Shown in pieces: positions 9,038-18,055 of a stretch of 64,000 nucleotides of DNA (its first letter is position 1; each line of letters opens with the position of its first letter). This stretch comes from Subdoligranulum variabile (GTDB lineage Bacteria; Bacillota; Clostridia; Oscillospirales; Ruminococcaceae). The notes beneath the pieces are model-generated. The model had not been told where the DNA came from and searched no databases. It saw nothing but the letters and a program-made list of their open reading frames with translations. A program made the position numbers and the translations under genes. The stretch is taken from positions 1-64,000 of the forward strand of contig QAKI01000033.1 of the NCBI GenBank assembly GCA_003343905.1, given 5' to 3'.

Positions 9038-9973
9038 ATGCCAAAAGCAGCCCCAAAACGGCCGCCCATGCTGCAAAGCGATGTGGCCATTTTCAAAAAC
9101 GATAAAAAACTCAGACTATTTTTGTGCGCCTGCGTAGTTCCTGCGATCGCGCTTTTGATCTATGTGGTGGTGCTTCCAACGTATAATGTGTTCTCCATGT
9201 CGCTTTTCAACCAGACGGCTTTGTCTTCCACCCGAACCTTTGCCGGATTGGATAACTACAGCTATCTGCTGGAAGATGAATATTTTCTTCAGGCGCTGGG
9301 GAATACCTGCTGGCTGATGATAGTGGTCCCGGTCGCCACGCTGTTTTTGGCGCTGGTCCTGGCGGCCATCATTACACAGTCAAACCTTCGGGAAAAGAAG
9401 TTTTACCGGATCGTTTTATTCCTGCCCAGCGTACTGTCAACAACGGTCATCGGTATGCTGTGGACCTTTATTTATAACCCGAACATGGGGCTTTTGAACG
9501 GCTTTTTGCGTGCGTTGGGACTGGACGCCCTTACAGCTGCCTGGCTGGGGGACCCGCATACCGCGCTGGCGGCTGTGGCGGTAGTCCTCATATGGACCAA
9601 CGTCGGTTACTACATGGTCATGTATATCGCGGGGATCGACGGGATCTCACCGGACGTATATGAAGCAGCCACCATTGACGGCGCGGGCGGTCTGGTCAAG
9701 TTTTACCGCATCACGCTGCCGCTGCTGTCCCGGGTGATCCGCACCACGGTTGTCTTGTGTATCTCCACAGTACTGTCGTCCAGCTTCGTGCTTGTTACGG
9801 TAATGACCAATGGCGCACCTGCAGGCGCTACGAGCGTGCTGCTGCAGTATATGTATGATCAGGCGTTCGGAAACTCCAACTTCGGCTATGCGATGGCCAT
9901 CGCGGTGGTAACACTGGCTCTGGCGTTCGTATTGGCTCAGATTTCCCGGTGCCTTACACGGGAAAAGAACTGA
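9038..9973 (+). CDS. Sugar ABC transporter permease (MalF/UgpA type)
   Basis: A 311-residue inner-membrane protein with six to seven hydrophobic helices and the EAA loop EAATIDGAGGLVKFYRITLPLL of CUT1 permeases, which docks the ATPase. The ATG at 9038 has ACGGAG upstream. It lies after the stem-loop that follows the binding-protein gene and 25 bp before the second permease start; the two form the channel heterodimer. Confidence 0.92.
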   Translation: MPKAAPKRPPMLQSDVAIFKNDKKLRLFLCACVVPAIALLIYVVVLPTYNVFSMSLFNQTALSSTRTFAGLDNYSYLLEDEYFLQALGNTCWLMIVVPVATLFLALVLAAIITQSNLREKKFYRIVLFLPSVLSTTVIGMLWTFIYNPNMGLLNGFLRALGLDALTAAWLGDPHTALAAVAVVLIWTNVGYYMVMYIAGIDGISPDVYEAATIDGAGGLVKFYRITLPLLSRVIRTTVVLCISTVLSSSFVLVTVMTNGAPAGATSVLLQYMYDQAFGNSNFGYAMAIAVVTLALAFVLAQISRCLTREKN

Positions 9974-9998
9974 AAAGCGAAAAGGAGGGTTGGTTGCA

Positions 9999-10838
9999 AT
10001 GGATAAAATAAAAGGGATGCTGGCAAGGATCCCGCTGCGGGTGTGGATGATCTTCTGTTCCCTGACGGTGGTTTACCCGCTTTGCTGGAACCTGATCTCG
10101 TCGCTGAAGTCCAACACGGAGATCATGGAAAGCCCCTGGTCGCTGCCGGAACAGTTGCATTGGGAAAACTACGTTTCGGCTTTTGAGAAAGCCAATATGG
10201 GGGAGTATTTCCTTAACTCGGTGCTGGTAGTGGTTGCGGCGGTATGCCTGCATCTTCTGCTGGTCATTCCACTGACCTACGTTCTGGCGCGCTACCGTTT
10301 CCCCGGTAGCCGGTTGGTATTTGGTCTGCTTACTGCCTGCATTTTTATTCAGGAACCGTATATTTTGGTGCCGCTGTATTTGCAGTTGAGCAAAGTGGGA
10401 CTGCTGGATAACCTGCTGGTGGTAGCGGTCGTGTATGCGGTCGTTCGCATGCCGTTTTCGGTGTTTCTGCTCTCTGGCTTTATGAAATCCATCCCGGTGT
10501 ATTATGAGCAGGCAGCCATGCTGGATGGCTGCAGTTACACCCGTATCCTTTGGCGGATCGTGACGCCGCTGGCCAAACCGGGCATTTTTACGGTCGGCCT
10601 GTTGGCGGCGCTGGGATACTGGAACGAATACGCCATTGCGCTTACACTGATATCCAGCGATCAGAAATTTACGCTCCCGGTGGGTCTGGTCAATTTGTAT
10701 GAAGTACAGCGGTATGCTACCGACTGGGGCGCGCTGTTTGCGGGTCTGATGATCGTCCTGATCCCCACGGTGCTGGTCTACCTGTTTGCGCAGGACCGCC
10801 TGACCCAGGGGATAAGTATGGGCGGCGTAAAGGAATGA
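9999..10838 (+). CDS. Sugar ABC transporter permease (MalG/UgpE type)
   Basis: A 279-residue second CUT1 permease with about six helices and the EAA loop EQAAMLDGCSYTRILWRIVTPLA. The ATG at 9999 sits nine bases after AAGGAGGG. An in-frame TTG at 9990 is possible but overlaps the SD, so it was rejected. Last gene of the YesMN-transport operon; a terminator follows. Confidence 0.92.
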   Translation: MDKIKGMLARIPLRVWMIFCSLTVVYPLCWNLISSLKSNTEIMESPWSLPEQLHWENYVSAFEKANMGEYFLNSVLVVVAAVCLHLLLVIPLTYVLARYRFPGSRLVFGLLTACIFIQEPYILVPLYLQLSKVGLLDNLLVVAVVYAVVRMPFSVFLLSGFMKSIPVYYEQAAMLDGCSYTRILWRIVTPLAKPGIFTVGLLAALGYWNEYAIALTLISSDQKFTLPVGLVNLYEVQRYATDWGALFAGLMIVLIPTVLVYLFAQDRLTQGISMGGVKE

Positions 10839-10849
10839 TTTTATAAAAG

Positions 10850-10904
10850 GAGCCATGCTTTGAACGGTCTGGTCTGACCGGGCAAAACATGGCTCTTTTT
10901 GTTT
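10850..10904 (+). terminator. Rho-independent terminator of the YesMN transport operon
   Basis: Outer stem GAGCCATG / CATGGCTC enclosing an inner stem CGGTC / GACCG, followed by TTTTTGTTTT. Confidence 0.85.
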
Positions 10905-11218
10905 TCGTCCAAACACCGCAAAGGGTGGAAAAAGAACTGTGCGATGGATGGCAAGCCGTCTGCGGCAGAACAAAAAAACGGCCCTGCAACATCCTGAAAC
11001 GCCGTGCAAAGAAAGTGGAATCAAATTGAAGTGTCATCAAAATGCCACAAGGGGAGGTTTTCCTTTTGGGTGCTTTTGTCGATTGTTGACAATGGAGCGG
11101 ACTGCTATGATAAAGTTACCCAAAAGGCAACCGTGGTCACAGTTGGTCGGAATGTTCCTGCAGGATACGCGCACAGGAATACGGGTATCCTGACTTTCAA
11201 ACACGAGGAGGTTTCTCT
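10905..11218 (+). promoter_or_regulatory. Upstream region of the aldarate cluster, with promoter
   Basis: A 314-bp gene-free stretch. It holds an imperfect inverted repeat GTGTCAT-CAAA-ATGCCAC at about 11031-11048 and a putative sigma-A promoter with -10 TATGAT (11106-11111), 17 bp after TTGTTG. The block TTTTGTCGATTG (11074-11085) and the TGCTATGAT -10 block recur upstream of the glucarate dehydratase gene at about 16410-16447, suggesting common control. Repeat and boxes were seen; function is inferred. Confidence 0.5.
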
Positions 11219-12529
11219 GTGGAAAATATTAACCTTATCATTACATTGGCAGTAATGGTATTCATGATGGTTTCGTTCGTGCTCCAAAAGTGGTCGTACG
11301 GCGTTACGGGCATGACCTGCGTCATCGTTTTGGCGCTGACGGGCGTTATTGATGTACAGACCGCGTTCTCCGGCTTTTCCAACACCACGACGGTGCTGAT
11401 CGCCACCATGATGGTCCTTGCCGGTGCGCTGGGAAAAACCAGCCTGATCCATCGCATCCGCCGCTCCATGGCAAAAGCCCAGGGCAAAAGCGGTGTTCTG
11501 CTGCTCCTGTTGATCTGTGCTTTTACCGCGCTGCTGACCCAACTGATGGGGATGACCGCCGTTATGGCCATTATGCTGATGTTCGTGCAGACGCTGGATG
11601 ACAATGATGCCAGCGGTATTTCCCAGTCCCGGATGCTGTTTTTGTGCGCTACGATGATCTGCACCTGGTTCGGCCGCTTCCCTGTCGGCATGGGCGCTGC
11701 GCTTCCCCTTACCACCAACGCTTACTACGAAGGTCTGGTGGGCGGCGACCCCAACCAGCTATTGGGTGTTTTCGACTTTATGAAAATCGGCCTGCTGCCC
11801 TCCATCGTCGGTACGGTTTACTGCCTGTTTGCCTGGCGCCTGATTCCCAAGCAGGATATCAAGGCGGACGCGATCGATCTGGGCGCGGCCGGGAACCAGG
11901 GCAACGGTCCCACGATGTCCTCAATCCATGAAAAAATCGTCTATATCGGCTTTATCGTTACCATCATTGCGTTCTTCTTCTCCAACCAGTTGGGCAATTT
12001 CATCTACCTCATCCCTGCGGTCGTCATTCTGGTCTTTATCTTCAGTGGGGTTATGACCAGCCGCGAAGCCATCGCCGGTCTGACCAGCGATATGGTATGG
12101 ATGGTCGCCGGTGTGCTGGTATTCTCCACCGCTATGAGCCAATCCGGCGCCGGCGAATATATTGGTAACCTGGTATTGAACCTGTTGGGCGAGAATCCCA
12201 GCGGTCTGCTTGTCACCATCGTCTTTACCGTCGTGGCAACGATTATGACTACTTTCATGTCCAATAACGGAACGGTAGCCATCCTGACGCCTATTGCCGC
12301 CAGCACGGCGGTGGCCGGCGGCATGGACCCGCGCGCGGTCGTCAGTCTGGTTTCCATGGCTTCCTGCCTGGCCGTTGCCTTCCCCACCGGCTGTTCTGCC
12401 GCTACCGTTGCTTATGCGGTGGGGGGCTTCAACCCGATCAAGATGCTCAAATTTACCCTGCCTTATGTGCTGATCATGATGGTCGCGCTGATCATCAGCG
12501 CAAATATGTTCTTCCCCGTTTACGGCTAA
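11219..12529 (+). CDS. SLC13/DASS-like anion transporter
   Basis: A 436-residue polytopic membrane protein, about eleven hydrophobic helices, of the SLC13/CitMHS/ArsB ion-transporter superfamily. Two similar halves are visible; the Ser-Asn-Thr segment SGFSNTTTVLIATMMVLAG in the first recurs as TTFMSNNGTVAILTPIA in the second. Start is GTG at 11219 with GAGGAGG upstream; no in-frame ATG fits. As first gene of a cluster encoding glucarate breakdown, it is the likely dicarboxylate (aldarate) importer, probably cation-coupled. Substrate is inference; family confident. Confidence 0.85.
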   Translation: MENINLIITLAVMVFMMVSFVLQKWSYGVTGMTCVIVLALTGVIDVQTAFSGFSNTTTVLIATMMVLAGALGKTSLIHRIRRSMAKAQGKSGVLLLLLICAFTALLTQLMGMTAVMAIMLMFVQTLDDNDASGISQSRMLFLCATMICTWFGRFPVGMGAALPLTTNAYYEGLVGGDPNQLLGVFDFMKIGLLPSIVGTVYCLFAWRLIPKQDIKADAIDLGAAGNQGNGPTMSSIHEKIVYIGFIVTIIAFFFSNQLGNFIYLIPAVVILVFIFSGVMTSREAIAGLTSDMVWMVAGVLVFSTAMSQSGAGEYIGNLVLNLLGENPSGLLVTIVFTVVATIMTTFMSNNGTVAILTPIAASTAVAGGMDPRAVVSLVSMASCLAVAFPTGCSAATVAYAVGGFNPIKMLKFTLPYVLIMMVALIISANMFFPVYG

Positions 12530-12547
12530 ACAAATTTGGAGGTTTTT

Positions 12548-13435
12548 ATGGCACTGACTCAGGCCGATAAGGCATATTACAAGGAAGTTCTGGACCGCAC
12601 CGGCGCGCATCGGAACCGGGAACGTACGATCCCGCCTGAATACACGGCATACCTGGACAAGGTGGAACAAAAAGAAATGACGCTGCCGCTGGATGCACCG
12701 GCTGCCCCGGTACGGCTGGTGATTTCCACCGCCAAGGACAAGACCGAACATTGCCCCATTCATGTCAATATGCACGGCGGCGGTTTCGTGTTCCCGCAGG
12801 ACCATGACGATGATCTGTACTGCGCGCACCTGGCGGCTGAAATACACGGGATCGTGGTGGATATCGACTATGCCACTTCCTGGGATCATCCTTTCCCCTG
12901 TGCGTTTGAGCAGGGCTATGCGGTCGTGCGCTGGGTGTTCGAGCAGTGCGAGAGTTGGGGCGGCGATCCCGGGCAGATCTCGGTGGGTGGCCACAGCGCA
13001 GGCGGTTGCCTGTCGGCGGCTATCTCGATGCGGGCAGCGGCTACAAAGGATTTTGACCTCTGCCTGCAGATCCTGGATTATTCGGCGCTGGACAACTACC
13101 AGGCTGTGCTGCCCGGATACAACGAGCGCTCCAACGCTTTTTCCAAACTGTATGCAGACGGTGATGACCGGGTGCTTCAACTGCCTTTCTGCAGTCCGCT
13201 GTTTGCCACCGATGAAATGTTGAAAGGGCTACCCCGCACGCTGGTCATCAACGCCGAGAAATGCCCCTTCAAGCAGGATAACGAAAAGTACGCCCTGCGT
13301 ATGGCGGCTATGGGCAATGAAGTCACGATCAAATGTTTTGCCGACAGCCCCCACGGCTTCACCGTCCGCCTGGCCGGTCAGTGGCAGCAGGCACAGGAAC
13401 TGATCATTCGTACCATCAAGGAAGCTCATCTGTAA
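12548..13435 (+). CDS. Alpha/beta hydrolase, HSL/acetyl-esterase-like (paralog 1)
   Basis: A 295-residue esterase of the hormone-sensitive-lipase-like branch. Oxyanion-hole motif HGGG at 76-79, nucleophile Ser150 in GGHSAGG, and the likely triad His in DSPHGF near 277. No signal peptide, so it acts in the cytoplasm. The ATG at 12548 is preceded by TTGGAGGTTTTT. It is followed 15 bp later by a paralog with the same Ser and HGGG positions. In an aldarate cluster it may release the acid from an ester or lactone taken up by the SLC13 protein (inference). Confidence 0.88.
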   Translation: MALTQADKAYYKEVLDRTGAHRNRERTIPPEYTAYLDKVEQKEMTLPLDAPAAPVRLVISTAKDKTEHCPIHVNMHGGGFVFPQDHDDDLYCAHLAAEIHGIVVDIDYATSWDHPFPCAFEQGYAVVRWVFEQCESWGGDPGQISVGGHSAGGCLSAAISMRAAATKDFDLCLQILDYSALDNYQAVLPGYNERSNAFSKLYADGDDRVLQLPFCSPLFATDEMLKGLPRTLVINAEKCPFKQDNEKYALRMAAMGNEVTIKCFADSPHGFTVRLAGQWQQAQELIIRTIKEAHL

Positions 13436-13450
13436 AGGAGGTCGTTCGTT

Positions 13451-14365
13451 ATGGCTTTGTCTGAACAGCGCAAGCAGGAATTGTTTGAGGTCCTTGACCG
13501 TACTTCGCTGCGGCCCAAAAACGCCCCGCCGCCGGAATATCCGCAGGAATGCATCGACTTCCTCAAGCTGGCTGACGAAGAGATCATCACCCGCACGGTA
13601 GACGGGTTCGATTACAAGCTGTATATTTACCGTGCCAAAAAGCGCACCCCGAACTGCCCCATCCACATCAATATCCATGGCGGAGGTTTTGTTGGCCCCC
13701 ACGCCCCCTGTGATTCGATGTTCAGCAGCTATGTGGCAGATCAGATCGGCGGTATCGTGGTCGATCTGGACTATACCACCAGCCGGGAAGCACAGTGGCC
13801 GGTGGCCTTTGACCAGTGCTACGATGCCTGCCGGTATACGTTTGAACAGTGCGCAGCCTGGGGCGGGGATCAAAACCGCATTTCGGCAGGCGGGTACAGC
13901 GCGGGCGGCTCTCTGGTAGCCGGTATTGCATTGAAGGCTGCCGAAACGGGCGATTTTTCCCTTTGCCTGCAGGTGTTGGGGTACCCACCGCTGGATAATA
14001 TTTTGAATCCTGTCTACAAGCGCGGCGGTTTGAAGCGTGTGCTGCCAGCAGAACGGGAACGCGCGTTCACAGAGTTGTATTTTGGCGATGACGAGGCGGC
14101 AAAGGCGTCGCCCTACGGTTCCCCCAGCTATGCGACCGACGATCAACTGCGCAGGCTGCCCCGTGCGCTGGTGATCACGGCAGGCGGGTGCAACTTCCGT
14201 TACGAGGATGAAGAATATGCGATGCGGATGGCGGGCCTGGGCGTTGAAGTTACGCTGAAGCGCTTTCCCGATACGAGCCATGGATTCATCCCGCACTTTG
14301 GCAAGGACTGGCGCGAAGCTGCAGATCTGATCGTGCGCAGCATCCGCAGTGCCTGCAATGGATAA
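13451..14365 (+). CDS. Alpha/beta hydrolase, HSL/acetyl-esterase-like (paralog 2)
   Basis: A 304-residue paralog of the preceding gene, probably from tandem duplication. HGGG at 76-79, nucleophile Ser150 now in GGYSAGG, late His in DTSHGF. Divergence is clear throughout (the lid region after HGGG is GFVGPHAPCDSMF here and GFVFPQDHDDDLY in the first copy), which points to different substrates rather than dosage. Cytoplasmic, SD AAAGGAGG upstream of ATG 13451. Exact substrate unknown. Confidence 0.88.
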   Translation: MALSEQRKQELFEVLDRTSLRPKNAPPPEYPQECIDFLKLADEEIITRTVDGFDYKLYIYRAKKRTPNCPIHINIHGGGFVGPHAPCDSMFSSYVADQIGGIVVDLDYTTSREAQWPVAFDQCYDACRYTFEQCAAWGGDQNRISAGGYSAGGSLVAGIALKAAETGDFSLCLQVLGYPPLDNILNPVYKRGGLKRVLPAERERAFTELYFGDDEAAKASPYGSPSYATDDQLRRLPRALVITAGGCNFRYEDEEYAMRMAGLGVEVTLKRFPDTSHGFIPHFGKDWREAADLIVRSIRSACNG

Positions 14366-14386
14366 ACCTTTATGGGGATAGATCCG

Positions 14387-15238
14387 ATGGAAAAGAAATT
14401 GTTTTATGCTCCCGTGGAGCATCCCCGCTGCGGGGACGATCTGGAACACCCCTGGAAGTATGCCGTCGCGCCTTACCGCGTGGCGCCGCATATCTGGCAG
14501 GTGGGCGGTCAGGATGATGTGGCGGCGTATCTGCTGGACTGCGGTCCGGAGGGCCTGATGCTGATCGATACCGGCTACCGCGCTTCTTTCTATCTGCTGC
14601 TGGACGGGATCTACCGGATCGGCTACGACCCCCGCCGTATCAAAAAGATCCTGCTCAGTCATTGGCACTGGGACCATGTCAACGGTGCCCGCTATTTGCA
14701 GGAAATGACCGGGGCAGAAGTCTACCTTTCCCAAATCGACGAGGAACAGCACCAACTGCACAAAGACGATACCAAGCCGCTGCCGATGGTAGATTACCGG
14801 GTCGACCACTTCTATGATGACAGCAAGACCATCGACCTGGGGCGCTTTTCGATCCACACCCGCCTGACCCCCGGCCATACGCCCGGCGCGACCTCTTTCT
14901 ACTTTGACGACCGGGACGACGAAACGGGGGAAGTATTTCACTGCGCGATGCACGGCGGTATCGGCGTCGGCCTGATGGCACGGGAATACCTGCGCGATAA
15001 CGATCTTTCGCCTGAACTGCCCCACATTTTTATCCGTGACTGTCTGGAACTGGCCGATTGGAAGGTCGACATCTGCCTGCCCAGCCACCTCAACCAGGGC
15101 AACGTAAAGCCCAACATCCCCGCGGACCGCAGCGATTACCGCGTCTGGATCGGGGACTATGTATGGGGCGATGTGCTGCGCGACCGCGCCGAAGCCGTCA
15201 AAAAGATGTATCCTGACGTTTACCCCGAAGCAAAATGA
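14387..15238 (+). CDS. Metallo-beta-lactamase-fold hydrolase (B3-like metal site)
   Basis: A 283-residue MBL-fold protein. Metal ligands are visible as LLSHWHWDHVNGA (HxHxDH), TPGHTPGATSF and a C-terminal PSHLNQG, an all-His/Asp set most like subclass B3 and lactonase-type members. No signal peptide. The ATG at 14387 has GGGGA upstream; an in-frame ATG at 14372 lacks any SD and would add five residues. It sits just after two esterases and may act as a lactonase or esterase on an aldarate derivative such as glucarolactone (inference). Antibiotic hydrolysis is not suggested by the context. Confidence 0.85.
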   Translation: MEKKLFYAPVEHPRCGDDLEHPWKYAVAPYRVAPHIWQVGGQDDVAAYLLDCGPEGLMLIDTGYRASFYLLLDGIYRIGYDPRRIKKILLSHWHWDHVNGARYLQEMTGAEVYLSQIDEEQHQLHKDDTKPLPMVDYRVDHFYDDSKTIDLGRFSIHTRLTPGHTPGATSFYFDDRDDETGEVFHCAMHGGIGVGLMAREYLRDNDLSPELPHIFIRDCLELADWKVDICLPSHLNQGNVKPNIPADRSDYRVWIGDYVWGDVLRDRAEAVKKMYPDVYPEAK

Positions 15239-15264
15239 TCTGACGGCGCCCCGTAACTTTCTGC

Positions 15265-15305
15265 CGCCGCCCCGGCCCGAGTGCGCCGCGGGCGGCGTTT
15301 TTTTT
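15265..15305 (+). terminator. Terminator/attenuator after the MBL-fold gene
   Basis: Stem CGCCGCCC / GGGCGGCG followed by an eight-T run. It lies only 28 bp before the next start in the same direction, so read-through is likely to be regulated or partial. Confidence 0.75.
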
Positions 15306-15332
15306 GGTACAAAAGCAAAGGAGTGTAGAACG

Positions 15333-16316
15333 ATGTCGATCCAGGTACAACTCCCGGCCCGGCTGGGACACACGGATGAAGAACTGGCTTTTATTCGTGA
15401 GATGGGAATACACTGGCTCAATCTGAACGTGATGCCGCAGGAAGCCACTTACGACACGCTTGCCAGGGAACAGGAGCGGCTGGCCGGGTTCGACCTGGAA
15501 ATTTCAGACCTGGCCTGCCCGCCCCTGCAAAAAAATCCGTCGATCATTCTGGGCCGTGCCGACCGGGATGCGCAGATCCGGCAGTTTGCCGACTTTGTGC
15601 GCCTTTCGGCCGCGGTCGGCGTGCCGGTCGTATCCGTGGCCTGGCAGCCGAACGGGATCTTCCGCACAGGGCGCGCGGTCTGCCCGCACAGCCGCGGCGG
15701 CGTGACCGCATACGCCGACATGGACGAGATCAACGCCCGCCCCATCGCCAACGACCGCACCTATACATCGGAAGAAGTATGGGACAATTTCAGCTACTTT
15801 CTTGACCGTATCCTGCCGGTCTGCGAGTCATGCGGGTGCCGCCTGGCGCTGCACCCCAACGACCCGCCGGTGCCCTCGCTGGGCGGTGTGGCAAGCCTGA
15901 TCTATCGCGCGGCGGATTACGACCGCGCATTTTCCCTGGCCGGGAACAGCCGCGCCCTGGGGATGAAACTTTGCGTTGGCTGCTGGCTGGAGGGCGGCCG
16001 CGCGTTCGGGGATCTGATGCAGGATATGGAGCGGTTCTGCAAAGCCGGCAAGGTGCTGGTGGTGCATTTCCGCAATGTATCTTCCACCCTGCCCCAATTT
16101 GAAGAAACGCTCTGCGAGGATGGATATGCCAACATGTACGCGGTCATGAAGCAGCTTGTGCGCTGCGGCTTTGAGGGGTATCTTTCGGTTGACCATGCCT
16201 TTGCCGGTCATCCGTCCATGGGCGGGGCGCTGGGGGCGTTTGCCTATCCGACCGGGTATTTGAAAGGTCTGCTGCACGCCGCAGAACAGGAGGTGCAGCG
16301 GGAAACGATGCGGTAA
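15333..16316 (+). CDS. Mannonate dehydratase (UxuA)-like protein
   Basis: A 327-residue TIM-barrel protein with the UxuA-like block LALHPNDPPVPSLGGV, the metal-site segments MKLCVGCWLEGG and VVHFRNVS, and SVDHAFAGHP late in the chain. UxuA dehydrates D-mannonate to 2-keto-3-deoxygluconate; this divergent relative may act on another aldonate or aldarate in the pathway. The ATG at 15333 is preceded by AAAGGAGTGTAGAACG; the open frame starting at 15159 overlaps the MBL gene and its terminator and was rejected. Superfamily confident, reaction uncertain. Confidence 0.8.
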   Translation: MSIQVQLPARLGHTDEELAFIREMGIHWLNLNVMPQEATYDTLAREQERLAGFDLEISDLACPPLQKNPSIILGRADRDAQIRQFADFVRLSAAVGVPVVSVAWQPNGIFRTGRAVCPHSRGGVTAYADMDEINARPIANDRTYTSEEVWDNFSYFLDRILPVCESCGCRLALHPNDPPVPSLGGVASLIYRAADYDRAFSLAGNSRALGMKLCVGCWLEGGRAFGDLMQDMERFCKAGKVLVVHFRNVSSTLPQFEETLCEDGYANMYAVMKQLVRCGFEGYLSVDHAFAGHPSMGGALGAFAYPTGYLKGLLHAAEQEVQRETMR

Positions 16317-16516
16317 CATTTCATTTTTGATCCAACCGTGAAATGCACTTGAAATGCCCGGATGAAATCTCGTAGGAATATACCAACAAGAGCGGGCGCC
16401 TTTGGTCATTTTTGTCGATTGCCAGGGCGGCGGCTTTGCTGCTATGATTACAGACAGAAAGAATTGCTGACCGCGGCCCCATACCGGCTGCGGATATGAG
16501 AGAAGGAGTATTGCCA
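16317..16516 (+). promoter_or_regulatory. Operator-promoter region of glucarate dehydratase
   Basis: CATTTCA (16317-16323) faces TGAAATG (16339-16345), and further TGAAATG (16350) and TGAAAT (16363) copies follow at 11- and 13-bp steps. A sigma-A promoter follows: TTGCCA, 18 bp, TATGAT (about 16439-16447). A similar CATTTCA/CGAAATG pair occurs before the DapA-like gene, on the far side of the regulator gene, so these are candidate sites for that regulator. Confidence 0.55.
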
Positions 16517-17845
16517 ATGACACCCATCGTTACCAAAATGGAAGTCTACCCCGTCGCCGGCAAGGACTGCATGGAACTCAACCTCTCCGGCGCGCATGCG
16601 CCGTACTTCACCCGCAATGTGGTCATCCTCACCGATTCGACCGGCGCGACCGGCGTCGGCGAGGTCCCCGGCGGCCGGAAGATCACCCTGGCGCTGGAAA
16701 ACGTGAAAAAGCTGGTGGAGGGCACCAGCATCGGCGCATACAAAAACACGCTCAAGGCCGTCAATGACTGGCTGGCCGCCAACATCAAGGACGACGTGCG
16801 CGGCCAGCAGACGTTCGATCTGCGCACCGGCGTCCATGTGGTCACCGCCATCGAGGCGCCGCTGCTGGACCTGCTGGGCAAATACCTGGGCGTTCCGGCC
16901 GCCGCGCTGCTGGGCGACGGGATCCAGCGCGAACGGGTGCGCTTTTTGTGCTACCTGTTCTATGTGGGCGACCGCACCCGGACCGATCTGCCGTATGACA
17001 GCGAGCCGGATTCCGACTGCGACTGGTATCGCCTGCGCCACGAGAAGGCGCTGGACCCCGATGCAATCGTCGCGCTGGCCCGCGCGGCCCGCGAGAAATA
17101 CGGCTTCGAGGATTTCAAGCTCAAAGGCGGCGTTTTTGCCCCCAGGGAGGAACTCAAAGCCGTGCAGGCCATCAAGGCGGCCTTCCCGGACGCGCGTGTC
17201 GACCTGGACCCCAACGGCTGCTGGAGCCTGAAAGAAGCCCTGGAGATCGCGCCCGAACTCAAAAAAGTTCTGGCCTACTGCGAGGACCCCTGCGGCGCCG
17301 AGGACGGTTTTTCGGGCCGCGAGATCATGGCGGAATTCCGCCGTGCCACCGGCATGCCCACCGCCACCAACATGATCGACACCGACTGGCGCCAGATGGC
17401 CCACTGCATCGCGCTGAACAGCGTGGACATCCCGCTGGCCGACCCCCACTTCTGGACCATGAACGGTTCGGTCCGCGTCGGGCAGTTGTGCAACGACTTC
17501 GGCCTGATGTGGGGCTGCCATTCCAACAACCACTTCGACATCAGCCTGGCCATGATGGTGCAGACGGCCGCCGCCGTGCCCGGCAAGCTGAACGGCATCG
17601 ACACCCACTGGATCTGGCAGGAAGGCGTCGAGCGCCTGACCCGGGAACCGCTGCAGATCGTGGACGGCTGCATCGACCTGCCGGACAAGCCCGGCCTGGG
17701 CATCGAGATCGACCGCGCCCAGGTCATGAAAGCCCACAAGCTGTATGTAGACAACTGCCTGGGCGCCCGTGACGACGCCAAGGGGATGCAGTATCTGATC
17801 CCCGGCTGGAAATTTGACCCCAAACGCCCCTGCATGGTCCGCTGA
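16517..17845 (+). CDS. gudD: Glucarate dehydratase
   Basis: Enolase-superfamily dehydratase (442 residues) turning D-glucarate (and L-idarate) into 5-keto-4-deoxy-D-glucarate. Visible family blocks: NVVILTDSTGATGVGEVPGG, FKLKGGVF (KxK catalytic lysine), VDLDPNGCWS and EDPCG (metal ligands), and WGCHSNNHFDISLAM (general base His). The length matches GudD (about 445). The ATG at 16517 is preceded by GAGAAGGAG. It anchors the cluster assignment and is followed by its likely regulator and by genes for all later steps. Confidence 0.95.
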   Translation: MTPIVTKMEVYPVAGKDCMELNLSGAHAPYFTRNVVILTDSTGATGVGEVPGGRKITLALENVKKLVEGTSIGAYKNTLKAVNDWLAANIKDDVRGQQTFDLRTGVHVVTAIEAPLLDLLGKYLGVPAAALLGDGIQRERVRFLCYLFYVGDRTRTDLPYDSEPDSDCDWYRLRHEKALDPDAIVALARAAREKYGFEDFKLKGGVFAPREELKAVQAIKAAFPDARVDLDPNGCWSLKEALEIAPELKKVLAYCEDPCGAEDGFSGREIMAEFRRATGMPTATNMIDTDWRQMAHCIALNSVDIPLADPHFWTMNGSVRVGQLCNDFGLMWGCHSNNHFDISLAMMVQTAAAVPGKLNGIDTHWIWQEGVERLTREPLQIVDGCIDLPDKPGLGIEIDRAQVMKAHKLYVDNCLGARDDAKGMQYLIPGWKFDPKRPCMVR

Positions 17846-18055
17846 GCGCCCGGCAGGGCAAACTGCAAACGATGAACCCGCCCTCCGGCGCCGGACCTTC
17901 CGCGTGCCGGGGGGCCGGGCTCGTTTGGTGGAATACGGCGCGCAAATCTGGTATAGTAAAGGCAAAACGGTATTCCGCTTTTGCCCGGGGGCGTTCCGCT
18001 TGCACAAGGCCCCCTATCCTGCGGCTGCTGCCGGCCGCACAGAAAGGGAGATTCC
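17846..18055 (+). promoter_or_regulatory. Intergenic region with regulator promoter
   Basis: Contains a -10-like TATAGT at 17952-17957, about 100 bp before the regulator start, with no good -35. The GC-rich start of the region may fold (CCGGCGCCGG), but no T run follows, so a terminator for gudD is not clear. Confidence 0.35.

Noticed and set aside
14387..15238. Antibiotic-resistance metallo-beta-lactamase
   Set aside because: No signal peptide and a catabolic neighbourhood; the fold is shared by many lactonases and esterases.
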